A stretch of 64,000 nt of DNA. Origin: Blattamonas nauphoetae. Its lineage: Eukaryota > Preaxostyla > Oxymonadida. A program made the translations under genes and the position numbers. The DNA is taken from positions 62,001 through 126,000 of the forward strand of contig JARBJD010000163.1 in NCBI GenBank assembly GCA_033064195.1, written 5' to 3'. The notes under the pieces are model-generated. The model was not told the DNA's origin. It saw nothing but the letters and a program-made list of their open reading frames with translations, and ran no database searches. This document shows, piece after piece, positions 35,124 to 48,000 of the stretch (positions are counted from its first letter, which is position 1; each line of letters starts with the position of its first letter).

Positions 35124-37033
35124 ATGACTCAACCTTCCACGGACAGACAAAAACTCATTGAGGATGAGGAAGATGCATCAGATTTCTCTCAATACATGCG
35201 ATATCATTCGGAGACCAAAACTTACTCACTCCAACTACGCTGGAAAAAGCTCACACATATGGACATGGTTGGATTAGCTGTTCAACTATCAAGCAAAACT
35301 GTTAGAATTGATACACTTGATTTAGGACAGACAGAATTTGGTATGTCACATGTCGAGAGGACAACTTCTTAAATTTGACATGTTTGATGTGATCTTCCAA
35401 TGAAGAATACAATAATCACTAATTTCTAATTGTTCACAATTTGTTTTAGATTTGTAACTTCTTCATTCTGCTTTGTTTTCACTATTCACTACAGATGCCC
35501 AAGGCGTGGTCGGTCTCTGCAATATACTTCTCACAAACAAAACCATCCAGTCAATTGATCTAGGATCAAACAAACTCGGAACTCTTGGTGCCCAACGAAT
35601 TGCAGAAGCATTGAAACGCAACACAACATTGGAATTTTTGAATCTCGAATGGAACGACATTGGAACTGAGGGGTTCTTAGCTCTTCTGAACGGAATCAAA
35701 GCCAATCCAAACAGCGCCATTCGTGTATTAGATTGCCATTCAAACAAAATTGGTCCTGAAGGAGCAATTGCTCTTGCAAACATGTTGAGCAAAGATCCAC
35801 CTCTTCTCAGTGTGAACCTCCGCTTCAATCCACTTGGGAACGATGGTGTTAGTGCTCTTTTCCGCTGCCTTCCTCACAACAATCATATCCAAGCCTGGGA
35901 TTTCATTCGAAGTCAGGTGGGTGATGATGCTCTTGAGGCCTTCCGGATCGCAGTCCAAAGCGGAAATAGAGCATTGAGTGAATTCCCTAAGTTTCATGCA
36001 ACAGACAATCCTCTCTCGGTAATCCCTGAAAATTCACAGCCTCCATCTGATGGAATGCAAAATCTCCTCTATCCAGCAGGTCAAACTCAGTTTGTGGCAT
36101 TATTCCTCGATGGAAATGATATCACTTCTGTTGGTCTTGAATCTCTTGGTATGAAATTGACTACTTTTTACTCTTTTGTCAGCAAATGGTCTCCTCTCTC
36201 TCTGCTCTCCTCCAACCCCAAAAAACCAAATTCCAAATCGTTATTCAATATCACAGCTCTCTCTCTATCAAAACAGAACTATTGCTCGAGCAGGTCCTGT
36301 ACCCCAAGTCGAAGGGCTGAAAGTTCTAAACAGAGTCTTATTGAATGAATTCTGTTGCCTAAAGCATCTGGATTTGGGCGGATGCGAATTGGAAGATGCT
36401 GGAGTTCAATGTCTCTGTGAAAGTTTGATTGCTGCTCCAACACTGGAGTCACTCAGTCTTGTGAAGTATGAACAAAACAATTCTCTGTTCAGCATTCGTT
36501 AACACGCTTATTCTCACATATATTTTCTTCTTCAGGAACAAACTCACAAATATGACTGCTCACAACCTTCTCGATGTTCTTCCGAGTAATAAAGCTCTTC
36601 GCTCCCTCGACTTGAGTCACAATCTCTTCACCGAGCTCGGAATTCCCGATTTCTTTGCAATTGGAGCTCGAAATACCACTCTTGAATTTGTTGACATTCG
36701 AGGAAACTCTTTTGGGAAGGAAGATTGGGATAAATGGGTCAAGACACACGAGAAAGATTGCCGACCTGGTGTCATCGTTTGGCGAGATGAAAAACGCAAC
36801 ATCGACTCTGCGTCTGTTAAAGAGAACGTCAAGGTCACTCTCTATGACCCCACCCCACGAAAGGTATGACAACATGTGTTTTCTCTCATCGCTCACCATT
36901 TTTGTCGAATTCTTTGTGTTTTCAGCTGTCAAAGCAACCTTCGACAAGCCGACTTCATCTTCATCCAAATACTTCAACAGCAACTCTTCCCACTCCAAAT
37001 CCTGTCTCTGTACCCAAAACGAGTGCAAAGTAA
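35124..37033 (+). CDS. Leucine-rich-repeat (RNI-type) protein
   Basis: Five exons: 35124-35340, 35495-36148, 36294-36465, 36536-36863 and 36926-37033. The introns are 154, 145, 70 and 62 nt, all with GTATGA/GTATGT donors. The sum is 492 residues, in frame. Repeats of ribonuclease-inhibitor type run from residue 50 on, for example IDTLDLGQTEFD, IQSIDLGSNKLGTLGAQRIA, LEFLNLEWNDIGTEGFLALL, LKHLDLGGCELEDAGVQCL and LRSLDLSHNLFTELG. The C-terminal 70 residues are Ser/Thr/Pro-rich. Such proteins are binding platforms (RanGAP, NLR and axonemal families share the fold); no partner can be named. It diverges from the acid phosphatase gene over 192 bp. Confidence 0.85.
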
Positions 37034-37338
37034 CAGCCTACGGATGACAGTGAATCTTTATTTAATTTTGCACCTTACATCATTGATTCTATATCGATTC
37101 TGGTAATTCTGAAGATGATAGAAAGTTTGTTTTGTCAGTGTTTAATTAATGGGAGGATCAGATGTTGTTTCAATGGAGAGATCTCTATTCAGTTTATCCT
37201 TAACAATACAACATACATGTGATTTATTTCATTGCATGAAAATGTTCTAAAATGAAATTTAACAAAAAACGTTAACGAGTTTTATTTCTCAAAAAGAAAG
37301 AATGGTTGTGATCAAATTATCAATAACCTTCTTCGATA
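37034..37338. other. AT-rich intergenic spacer
   Basis: About 305 bp between the LRR gene and the F-box-like gene, both on the plus strand. It is AT-rich, with no open frame or RNA gene that I can support. It presumably holds the LRR gene's 3' end and the next promoter. Confidence 0.5.
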
Positions 37339-38847
37339 ATGTCAGCATCTGATTTCAATGTTAAAGACGGACTCCTTGGTCTTGGCCAAGATGTTCTCTT
37401 GGAAGTCATTCACCAAATGCACTCCCTTCGTGACCTTCAGAACGTTTGATTTTCCAAAAAGAATTAAATCTTTCTTCTCTCTGCTCAGTTTGTTGGTCTC
37501 TGCAACCAAACCTTCGACCTCACTGAACATCCCCGATTCTTGTGGTCAACTGAAACAGCCGGAAGTGACATTACAGGAACCAAGGCGTTCATCCTCAAGA
37601 GAGCCCCACATGTCAACACCGTGACCGACCCAGAGGCCGATGACATGCACAAGGAGGATGTGATCTACAGCATCTTCGATATCACTGAACAAGAAGAGTG
37701 CCCAGACATAGAGTCCCAACGTATTCTCTCGATGGGAATCCTCCACAAATCTCTCCGTATCGACAGCAACAGCTCGTACTTTGCTTATGCCATTCTCTAC
37801 ATTGATGGAAAGAACAAGCTCCACAAGTTGCCCCTCTCCATGCCTCCAGAGGGTCATGAGGACAAGCATATCAAGCAAACTCAGGAATGGTGCGACAGCA
37901 TCAAACTTCCTCCAGCAACGGAGAAATACGTTCGTGTCAAGACCCAAGGTTCATTCACCATCGTCCAGACTGACAAGGGCAAACTGTACTTCCGTGGAAT
38001 GAACTCATCTGGAACATGGCAAGAAAGCGAGGAATTCATCACCTTCGCTCCATTCAACGATGAAAACGGTGTTGTCCAGAGCTCACTCGGCCCATCCCGC
38101 ATCAAGTCGTTCTACTTTGAGGATCTCCGCCAATACTACATCCTCGAAAACGGAGCTGTCTTCCTCACTGGTTGCCGTCAAGATTTCCTCTCTCATCCAG
38201 AGGCAGGAAACATGCAAGGTGATGGTCTGATTGAAATCACCGACTCCACCAAGTTCAAGCCCAAGTACCTCGACTGCATCCGTGGCGCTATTCCTCAGAC
38301 AGAAGGCCCATACGGAGTGTTCGGTACTTTCAAGCCAGTCCGTTACTATCGCCGCATGCGTAACTTCCTGATGGAAGATGGAACAGTCTTCCTCCGCACA
38401 TACCAGTCAACCGATAAGACCGATTCGTTCCTCTTCTCACCCATGGACAAGGACAAGTTCTTTAACGGAGAGAAGATCGTCACCATGTGCCACTTCAGCC
38501 GTGAGGTGTATGTGACCGAATCAGGCCGCGTGTTGATCGTTGCTGGAGACAGATTGAACGACGAGGTTGAGGAAGATCTGAAGAACCCAAAATGGACCCA
38601 CCAAGTTCCATTCAGTGTCAACCGTCTGAAGAAGGTTATCCTCCCAACAGACAGCAGCATCTTGTACTACAAGGACGATGGCCGCTTCTACCGCCAGTAC
38701 AACGAGAAAGTTGGCGAGGAAGACAAGCCTCTCAAGGAAGTTACAGAGATGCTCACCAAGCGCTCAGAAGACAAGCGTTTCCCTGGAGGAATGCTTGCTA
38801 AGCACTACTGCCACTGCGGTCTCCAGTACTTCTTCCTCTTCGAATAA
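37339..38847 (+). CDS. F-box-like protein with RCC1-like repeats
   Basis: Two exons, 37339-37443 and 37489-38847, joined over a 45-nt intron (phase 0), give 487 residues. The N-terminus fits an F-box: LGQDVLLEVIHQMHSLRDLQ, then NFVGLCNQTF and RFLW. The body has about five loosely repeated strand-turn-strand units (TDKGKLYFRG, LENGAVFLTG, MEDGTVFLRT, TESGRVLIVAG, KDDGRFYR), suggesting a beta-propeller of RCC1 type, though the match is weak. F-box proteins are substrate adaptors of SCF ubiquitin ligases. The codons favour C at the third position (atc, ttc, aag, gtc) more than in neighbouring genes, which hints at high expression. It is complete, with an ordinary TAA stop. Confidence 0.62.
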
Positions 38848-39054
38848 AAAAGTTGCCTTGATCAAATCATCCACATTTCTTCTCATTACTTCATTCTCAT
38901 CTTTTCTCAACATATCGGGCATATTCATGTGAATATCGTTGTCGATAAACTCGACATCGCGGTTGAGATCACAAGACAGTAAACACTTTTTATGGTCTGA
39001 TCGTCCGTGGAGCAATTGTCCAGAGAACGTTAATACCAGAAAAATCACGACCCA

Positions 39055-42000
39055 ATGTTGGTCATCCCGCTACTGATCTCATGCTTGATATCTAGAAGTT
39101 CACTCCCAGGTGTTCTTCCGTCACTTACCGACTCAGTCTTTTCTACGTCAAATGCGGAGACTATTGATGGACGTGTCGTGCGGTTCCTCCCTCTGAAGGC
39201 ATATGAATCGAACACGCTCCTCTTGCATTCAATGACTATTTCAATCCATGGTTTATATGTAACTCCGTCGCGCATTGTTGAAGGCGAATCACCACGTGGA
39301 AGCCTGATTGATGTTGTGAACTCAACGACAACTCTCTCCCATCTATGTTTCCACCCGACAGAAATCCGGTCAGTGAGAGTGGGAATCTCTTCCTTTGTGG
39401 AGATAATTGAGAGTGAAGTCTGGATTCCTTCCACAGACTCGCCTCTTGAATGCAACACTGGATTTCTTCATGTTGAACACAGTTCATTTGCTTTGATGAA
39501 CCCTACACAAACAACACCGTCTCTGGCCACTTCAATGTCATCAGAATCGTCAGTCGTTTTCAGTTCGTGTTCATTTTCGGATTTGGGAGTATCTGACGAT
39601 GGCCCGCTCTTCTGCAGCACAAATGTGTCGAATGTGACGCTTCTGAACTTGAAGATGTCGAACATCTCGACAACCCACTCATCACTCGCCAATCACATCT
39701 CCAATCGAGCTGGGAATGTCAGCATTGTGGGGTCATCAGTGACAGACAGCGAAGATGCTCTGACAGGTGGACTTGTTCCCGGAATGAGTCTCGCAACCTC
39801 GTTTTTCGTTGCGAACACGACGATCTCGAAGTGTTTCACAAACGCCGTCGACATCACCGAAAACAACCCATCCATGACCCAAGAAACACTCTCTGCCTCC
39901 CACATCTTCATCAACTGCACGTGGACCTCTACAACAACGTCTGCCCATGGTGGAGCGATTCGTCTCAATAATATTGGCGATCTTACGGTCGACTCATGCA
40001 AATTCTTGCATTGCAATACAACAACAGAACAGTATTCAATCGGTGGCGCCATTTGTTTTGTATCAGAAGAGGACTCTCCATTTGCTTTCTCACTGAATTC
40101 ATCTTTATTCGACACGTGTTATTCGGCACGTTATTCCGGATCGGTCTACGTGAATCGATCCTCCAACTTTTTCATGAAATTCACAAATTTCTCAAAATCG
40201 TCAGTTGGTAGAGCTCGTCTCACTGCTCATCTCATGTATCTCCCAGCCGGTTCTATACTCTCCAACCTCCGTTTCGAGTATGCAACCGCAGAATATGCAG
40301 AATCAAATAGTGGTGCGATTGATTTTGATACAATTCTTGCTGATATCACACACTCCAACATTTTATTCAATTCAAACACGGCTGGAAAAGGAGGTGCACT
40401 TCTCTATTCCTATACAAGTGGAAAACCGGATATTTCATGGTTCAGCTGCATCTTCTTCAACAACGTAGCCACCATGTTATTACCAATCGCTGATGATCCT
40501 GGAAACACATGTTTATCAGGAGGTGATTTGTACTTCTTCATGGACACAGCTGATTGGAACGCCACACTTGCGAAAGAAGGGTCGTTTCGAAACTGCTTCT
40601 CGAATTCAGACTTCCCAAGAATCGTCATCAACACTCGTAGCGTGGGTACTCATAACACGATCCGCTTCCAGACAAATAACACGTTTTTTTCTGATCTTTT
40701 CCCGACTCCCTCACTCATCGTGAGTGTCCGAGATGACGCGAATGATGAGGCTGGCTGTGGGATGAATTATTTTCTTCCTTGCAAGACGTTGGGATATGCA
40801 GGACAGAACCAACTGTCTACGTCGACCGGAGAAGTCCTGGTTGAGGCAGGACTGTTCGAGGAGATGATGGGGTTTGTTGTGGACGCAAAGAGTGCGACAG
40901 TCACATCGTATGGAAACGAGAATCCAGTTTTCGATCTTTCGTCAGTTGAAGAGACTTTCGTGACGATCTCGAATGGCTTTAACGCGAATCTGAAATATCT
41001 GTCATTCATCGTCGCTGGACATCCAGTCCTTCAACACACAGGAACAGGGAAAGTGAGCATGGAATCTTGTTTGTTTGTGGGAAGTGGGAATGAAGAAACT
41101 GTCACTCCAGGTCTGATCTCGATCTCGACGGGGGCTCTCACTGTGATCAACACGAACTTTTCTTCTCTGAAAGTGGGAAGTGGAGGACTTCTGAAATGGG
41201 ACGCCGCAGAATCTGTCACTCTGACCAATCTCTTCTTCCTGAATTTGGAGACAACACACTCAGCTCCATTCACAATCACTCCAACAGCGACTCTGTCACT
41301 GAGTGGATTGTATTTCGAGAGATGCGTGGGAGCATCATTCTCAGATTTTGGAGTCGATTCATCAGAATTCTCACAAATATCAACCATCGATTCCTGGTTG
41401 AGCACAAGCACAAGCCCTCGAACTCCGCTGAAAGATGGAGAACAACTGACACTCTGGCCAAGTTATCAAATGGTTGTGGATGGGAACGAAGGAGTGGACG
41501 AGGCGTTCTGTTGGTTGACATCAAAGAAATGCCGAACACTCAGCAATCTCGTTACTCGATTGGGATCGAATTTCAAAGGAACGATCGCCGTAACCAAAGG
41601 AAGGACCAGTGAAGCCGGGATTGTGGTGGCCAATACTCAAAAACTGACTGTCACAGGAGAATCACGAACAGAATCAATTTTTGATCTCGAATCATCAGAA
41701 ACCAGTCTGATCATCGTTCCCTCTGCCTCGTCTCTGTCGCTCTCCTCTCTCACTCTGACTCTGCCATCCTCGCAGACATCATCACCAGTGATCTCATCGA
41801 CGGGGACCCTGACTCTCTCTTCAGTCACCATCACTCTCTCCTCGTCACATTCAGATCTCTCAGCGGACATCCTCTCTGTGACCTCAGGCACAGCATCTTT
41901 GGTGTCGTGTTCATTTGATGGAGAGCACAATTCGATTGGTTCATTCTTGTCTCAGAATGGAGGAATTGTGACGTTTGAAGCGTGCTCGATGTCTCGAATG

Positions 42001-45000
42001 AGGATGAAAAAGTCGTTTGTGTCTGGAAGTGGGATTGTTCTGATGAAAGGCTGCTCGTTTTCATCGCTTGTTGATGATTGTTCATCTGGATCAGGAAATG
42101 TGATTGAGATGGGAATTGGGGAAGGAGAGAAACTGGAGATCATGAAAACTGCAACCCATTCGTCATCGTTCATCTCGTGCTCGTCGAAAGGGAATGGAGG
42201 AGCGCTGAAGATCGCAGTTGTGTCATCTGGAACTCTGACGATCTCTGACACGTCGTTCGTGTCCTGCTCAGCAACTGGAAATGGAGGAGCGATGTGGTTG
42301 GATGTGACAGAAATGAGCTCACCGACACAGCTCTCCTTTTCCTCAGCTTCGTTCGGAACTGGAACGACAGCAAACACATGCACTGGAAATGGCATGAATG
42401 TGTTTGTTCGAGTGAATGCGACTGATGCAACGACAACTCTCAAGCCGTCTCAGTTCCCGTCTTCGCTCACCACACCAGAAAACTCTGGCTTCTTCTCGTC
42501 AGCCCAATTCAAACTTGAAGTGGTGGAGCTGCTCTCTCCGTCCTCGCCTTCCGAAATCACGCCTTATTTGTATATCATCTTCCCCTACCTCGCTGGACAG
42601 CTCGATGTGAATTCTGTCAATGGTGTCGATCACACGCGATGTGGTCATTCCAGTCTTCCCTGCAAGACTCTCCCGATCGGCCATCAGAATCTGAAAGGGA
42701 CAGGAATGGCTGTCCAGCTGAAGGAGAATGATGGGATCACAACTGTGTTTGACTCGACTGTTGATTGGATGCTAAAATCTGACGCGACGAGAAGAACATT
42801 GACCGTTTCCAACGCTGCCTCATTCAACGTGAAACAGAACTCACTCACACTCTCCTCTCTGACAGTTCAAGGATCTTCACTGGCCTCGTCTCTGTTCGTT
42901 CTCACTGGCGGATCGCTTGTCCTCACAACATGCTCTCTCACATCGCTCACCACCACCTCAACATCCAGTCCCATCACAGGAACGATCTCATCTGGACACA
43001 AACTCGTCATCAGCACCGACACATCGTTCACCTCGTGTTCGTCAGAGAACGGTGGAGTAGTGAATGTGAAGATTGTTGGAACAGGAATGGCAACGCTGAG
43101 TGGGTCGTTCGATGGTTGTCATGCGACTTCGAAAGGAGGAGCTGTGTTCGTCGATATGACACAAATCTCAACAGGAACAGTCTCGTTCGTTGGGGCGAAG
43201 TTTGGGTCAACAACTGCCAACACTGCACCTGTCGGCACAAATCTGTATCTCGTCAGCGCTGCTCTGAAAACAGACGCGAACACAGCTGGAATCAGCGCCT
43301 TGAAGCCGCTCCTCCCAACAGATCGTCTTTTCACAGAAAATGAGAAAAATCAGTTTGTTGGATTCGAAACGGATTCATTGAAAGGGTCTCTGCTTCTGTT
43401 CTGGTTTTCGCATTCGTCTGGGCCTGTTCATATCAATTTGTTGGGCCAGGATCATCTTCATTGTGGAGATCTCGCACTGGCTTGTCGAACTTTGGAGGAA
43501 TCGTTCGTCAGAATCAAAACAACAAGAGAGCTCAGCTTGGACAGTTCAATTGACATGGGAGTGGGTCTTTCGCCACTTTCTTCGTCTTTGACGATCAAAT
43601 CAACATCAACCACAACTAACACACTCGCTCTGACCAGCTCAAATTCATTCAAAGTCACATCAGGAACGTTGACATTCACAAACATCATTTTGACACTGGC
43701 AGCAGGCACAACAGATGGAGTGTTTGAGGTGGACGGAGGATCAATTGTGATGGAGAGCTCTCTGCAACTCACCCGACTCGGAACGGACATCCTGACTTCA
43801 TCACTTTTCACCACGAAAAGTGGGTTGATGAGACTGGATGGGTCAGCACTGAATCTCGGCGCCCAAGTGATGTTGTCGTCTCAACCACTTTTTGCTCAGA
43901 ATGGAGGCAGATTGGAGATTGTGGGACTGACGCTGACAAATGTTGTTCGGACGATTGGAGATGGAAGTGTCATCTCATCAACACTGTCGTCAGGATCGCT
44001 CTCGATTGCGAGTTGCTCGTTCTCGTCGTGTGTCTGTTCGAGTGGAAATGGAGGAGTGATGAAAGTTGTTTTGACTGGGACAGGAACGTTCACAGTGACT
44101 GGAACAACGACATTCTCGTCGTGCAGTGCGAGTGGGGATGGAAAGTTGATTCATCTGTCGTGTTCTGATTTGGTGTCGTTTCTAGGAGGAAGCAGTGCAA
44201 CTGGTCCTCTTGATGCAATCCGACCGAACACGACATCGGGAGTGGCGTTCACGAGTGATGTTCACGAGGAGTTCTGGGGAATGGACACGAACGCAGTTTC
44301 TCCGTCTTCTGGGTCTCTTCTGTTCTACTGGTATCCTCACACGACTGGATCAGTTCGTGTTGCTTCCTCTGGAACTGACCATCCGAATTGTGGTCTCGTC
44401 GAACTGCCCTGCTCGTCACTAAGCCATTCGATGAATGTGATGAAAACCACAAAATCAGTCGTGATGCAGTCTGACCTGCTACTGGCGACTTCACTAACCT
44501 CGATCGACACGACATGGTCTCTCTCTCGATCAGGTGCAGAGAAACTCACGCTGAGTGGAAATGGTGGGATCCTCGTTGACCAACCGACAACACATCTCAC
44601 ACTCTCGTCGCTGGAGATGAAATGTGGAACGATGACAGTTGATCGAACATCTGCACTGATTTGTGTGACGAATGGAAAAGTGTCGATGGCAGACTGTTCA
44701 GTTGGAGATGCGAGTGGAGAGATTCCGATTCCATTCTGCACAATCTCAACAGGAACAGTGGAGTTGACAGGAACCAACACGATTCTCAACCCATCTGTCT
44801 CCTCTCCTCTCTTCACTGTTGCTTCAGGATCACTTTTGATTGATGGCAACTCAACATCGTTCACAACCATCACTTCCTCATCGACTGTCCGAAGCACATC
44901 TCTCTTCGCTCTGAACGGATGCAGCTCAACAGTGAACTTCGCCTCACTTCCGATCTTGGGGATTGGGACCGGACATGACTTGTTCGCAGTGAGTGGAACG

Positions 45001-48000
45001 GCCACTCTGAACCTGAACAAGATCACACTAGATGGAGGAGACGCGTCAGTGGAGTCGTTGTTGGGTCAGAATGGAGGAACAGTGACGTTTGAAGCGTGCT
45101 CGATGTCTCGAATGAGGATGAAAAAGTCGTTTGTGTCTGGAAGTGGGACTGTTCTGATGAAAGGCTGCTCGTTTTCATCGCTTGTTGATGATTGTTCATC
45201 TGGATCAGGAAATGTGATTGAGATGGGAATTGGGGAAGGAGAGAAACTGGAGATCATGAAAACTGCAACCCATTCGTCATCGTTCATCTCGTGCTCGTCG
45301 AAAGGGAATGGAGGAGCGCTGAAGATCGCAGTTGTGTCATCTGGAACTCTGACGATCTCTGACACGTTGTTCGTGTCCTGCTCAGCAACTGGAAATGGAG
45401 GAGGAATCTGGCTCGACCTTTCTCTGTCCACTGCACCCACTCCATTCGCTTTCTCCGGCATCACATTCGGAACCAATCCGACAAAGAACACCGCCTCCAA
45501 AGGCCGAAATATCTACGCACTCGCCAAGGCAGGTTCAACCAGTGTCCTCCTTCCACTCAGCGCCTTCGTGCCATCCACTCCAGCTCAAATTGTTTTTGAC
45601 CAAACAGAACGAACCATGGTTGAGTTTGGTGAGGTGTCGATGAATCTTGAGACTGAAATTGGGTCTCTTCTGTATCTTCTCCATCCTTCTGGAAACGATG
45701 TTCGCGTGCGAGCATCAGTTGGGTTCGACCATTCTCTTTGTGGTGCTTCAGTCCTTCCGTGCTCATCTCTCCAAACGTCGTACACCAACGCTCATTCGAG
45801 AAATGACAATTCTGCGAGTGTTGTGTTGGACTCAGATCTCGATTTCGCAGAAACCATCACTGCCCAAAGCAAAGCGATCACAATCACCAAAGCCTCGCAA
45901 AACACGCTCACTTTCGGTTCCTCTGCTCAGCTCAACGTTGTGTCGGACACACTCACTCTGACATCACTCAAGCTGGGACTCCCATCCTCCATCACCACCA
46001 CACCCTTCGTCGTCAGTGGAGGATCTCTGATCATCGAGTCATCAGCCGATATCTCCCACTCTGGAACCGACAGCACTCCGACGACCCTCACTTGTCCTCT
46101 GATGTCAATCACAAGCGGATCTCTATCGATGAAAGGAACGACGACAACTCCTCGCGCTCTCTCGTTCTTCTCAAACTCAGCCTCGACTGATTGTTGCCTC
46201 ATCAAAATCGAAAGTGCTCAGAACGAAGCACCCACCCTCACACTCTCTTCCTGCCACTTCACAGACTGCTCGATGACACACGGAGCAGTGATGATGTTTG
46301 GGGGAGCATCGTCTGGATCAGTCGATCTGGAAGAATGCTATTTCACCCGAAACGAAGGATCTGCTTCGAACGATGTCTTTGCGACCAAACCATGGGCAGC
46401 TGCTTTCTCAAATGAGACTGTCATCAACTGCTTCTCCGACAGCGACATGAACCATCTCGTGATTGGCTCGATTCCTCTGAACGACTTCATCCCATATTCG
46501 ATCCTTGGAGTGAATGGTGCGATCGTTGATGATGCACAATGTGATCTTCCAGGCTTTTCGTGTTCGTCTGTTCGTCTATCTCTCGGCCACTGCGACCAAA
46601 AAGAAAATGAGACTCACTTCGCCCTTCGTCTGATTCAAATCGAAGATGATGTCATTGAGACAGACACTTTGAATGTCGGATCTCGACGTGTAGTGATTTT
46701 TGGATCCTCTGAGACGGTCTCTCTCACATGGAACTCTGATGACTCACTCCTGACACTCTCAGATGGATCAGCGTCTCTGGAATCGTTCACACTCACCGTT
46801 CAATCTCACTCGTCGCAATCTTCTCCTGTCTTGGTTCTCTCGTCGACAGGCACACTGTCTTTGACATCCATCCATTTTGAAGGAGAAAATTCAGTCTTCA
46901 CACAAAGTCTGATCAACGCCAAAACTGGATCTCTTCAGATCTCATCGAGTTCATTCAGAAACATTGAAATGTCAGGACATGCTCTGATTGAGACGAGCTG
47001 TGTTGTTGACATTGAAGAATGCTCTTTCTCAGAAATCTCTCGAGAAGGGGAGAATGCAACTATTCTATCAGCACATATCTCCCAAGCCACTCCTCCATCT
47101 ATTTCTTCTTCTGTCTCGATGCGAAAGACATCCTTCGAAAACTGCATGCCGACGGAGTCTCAACGATGGGTGGAACTGATTGGGCGAAATTCCGAGACAT
47201 TCTCATCTTCGGGTTGGACAGGAACATTCAACAAGACATCGATTTGGGGAGGAATTGTTGTGGACGACGTTCTAATGGAGATCGAGGATGATTTGAAGCC
47301 GTTCTCTCTGATTTATGAATTCTTCCGTCGGACAGATCCCACACTGATTGTGTCGAGTGTTTCTGGAAATGTGGACCATCCTCTTTGTGGACACTCGCAG
47401 CTGCCCTGCCACTCGATTGATGAAGGAAGAAAACTGACATCCGTTCAAACGATGGAGATTGTTTCAATTGGGGAGATTGGAGGAGTGTTGGATGTTGGAA
47501 ACGAGACAGTTCGACTAAGTGGGCACAATGGTCATGGAACAGTGAGAATAATGAACGAGGGACAAATTGTGAGCAATGATGAAGCAGATCCAGGACAACT
47601 GATCATCTCAAAACTGGATATTGACGTTTCGTCAAGCACTCTGAAGGAGAAAAGCACAATTTTGATGGAGACTGGATCACTTGAACTGTCATCCTGCTCA
47701 ATAATCTCCACACAAATCGTTTCTGTCCCGATCATCTCGTCTTCTGGAAGCAATGTCGCTCTGACAAAATTGACTCTCTCTTCAATTGTCTTCGCAGCCA
47801 CTCCACTTGTCTTCACACACCTCTCGTCAGCTCAGCTTGAAGCTATTCATATGGATAACTGCACTGTCTCTGAGCTCATCTCCATTTCAAACATCCCATC
47901 GCTATCAATCTCACAATCAGATTTCGTTGGAATATCACCCAGCACGAAAAAAGACAATTCAGACTCGTGTGAATGGTCAACGGGTCTTATATCGATCTCA

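Noticed and set aside
41637-45500. Many minus-strand open frames of Val/Asp/Glu-rich type
   Set aside because: They are shadows of the Ser/Thr-rich repeats of the giant plus-strand gene, and two of them repeat only because the sense block is duplicated.
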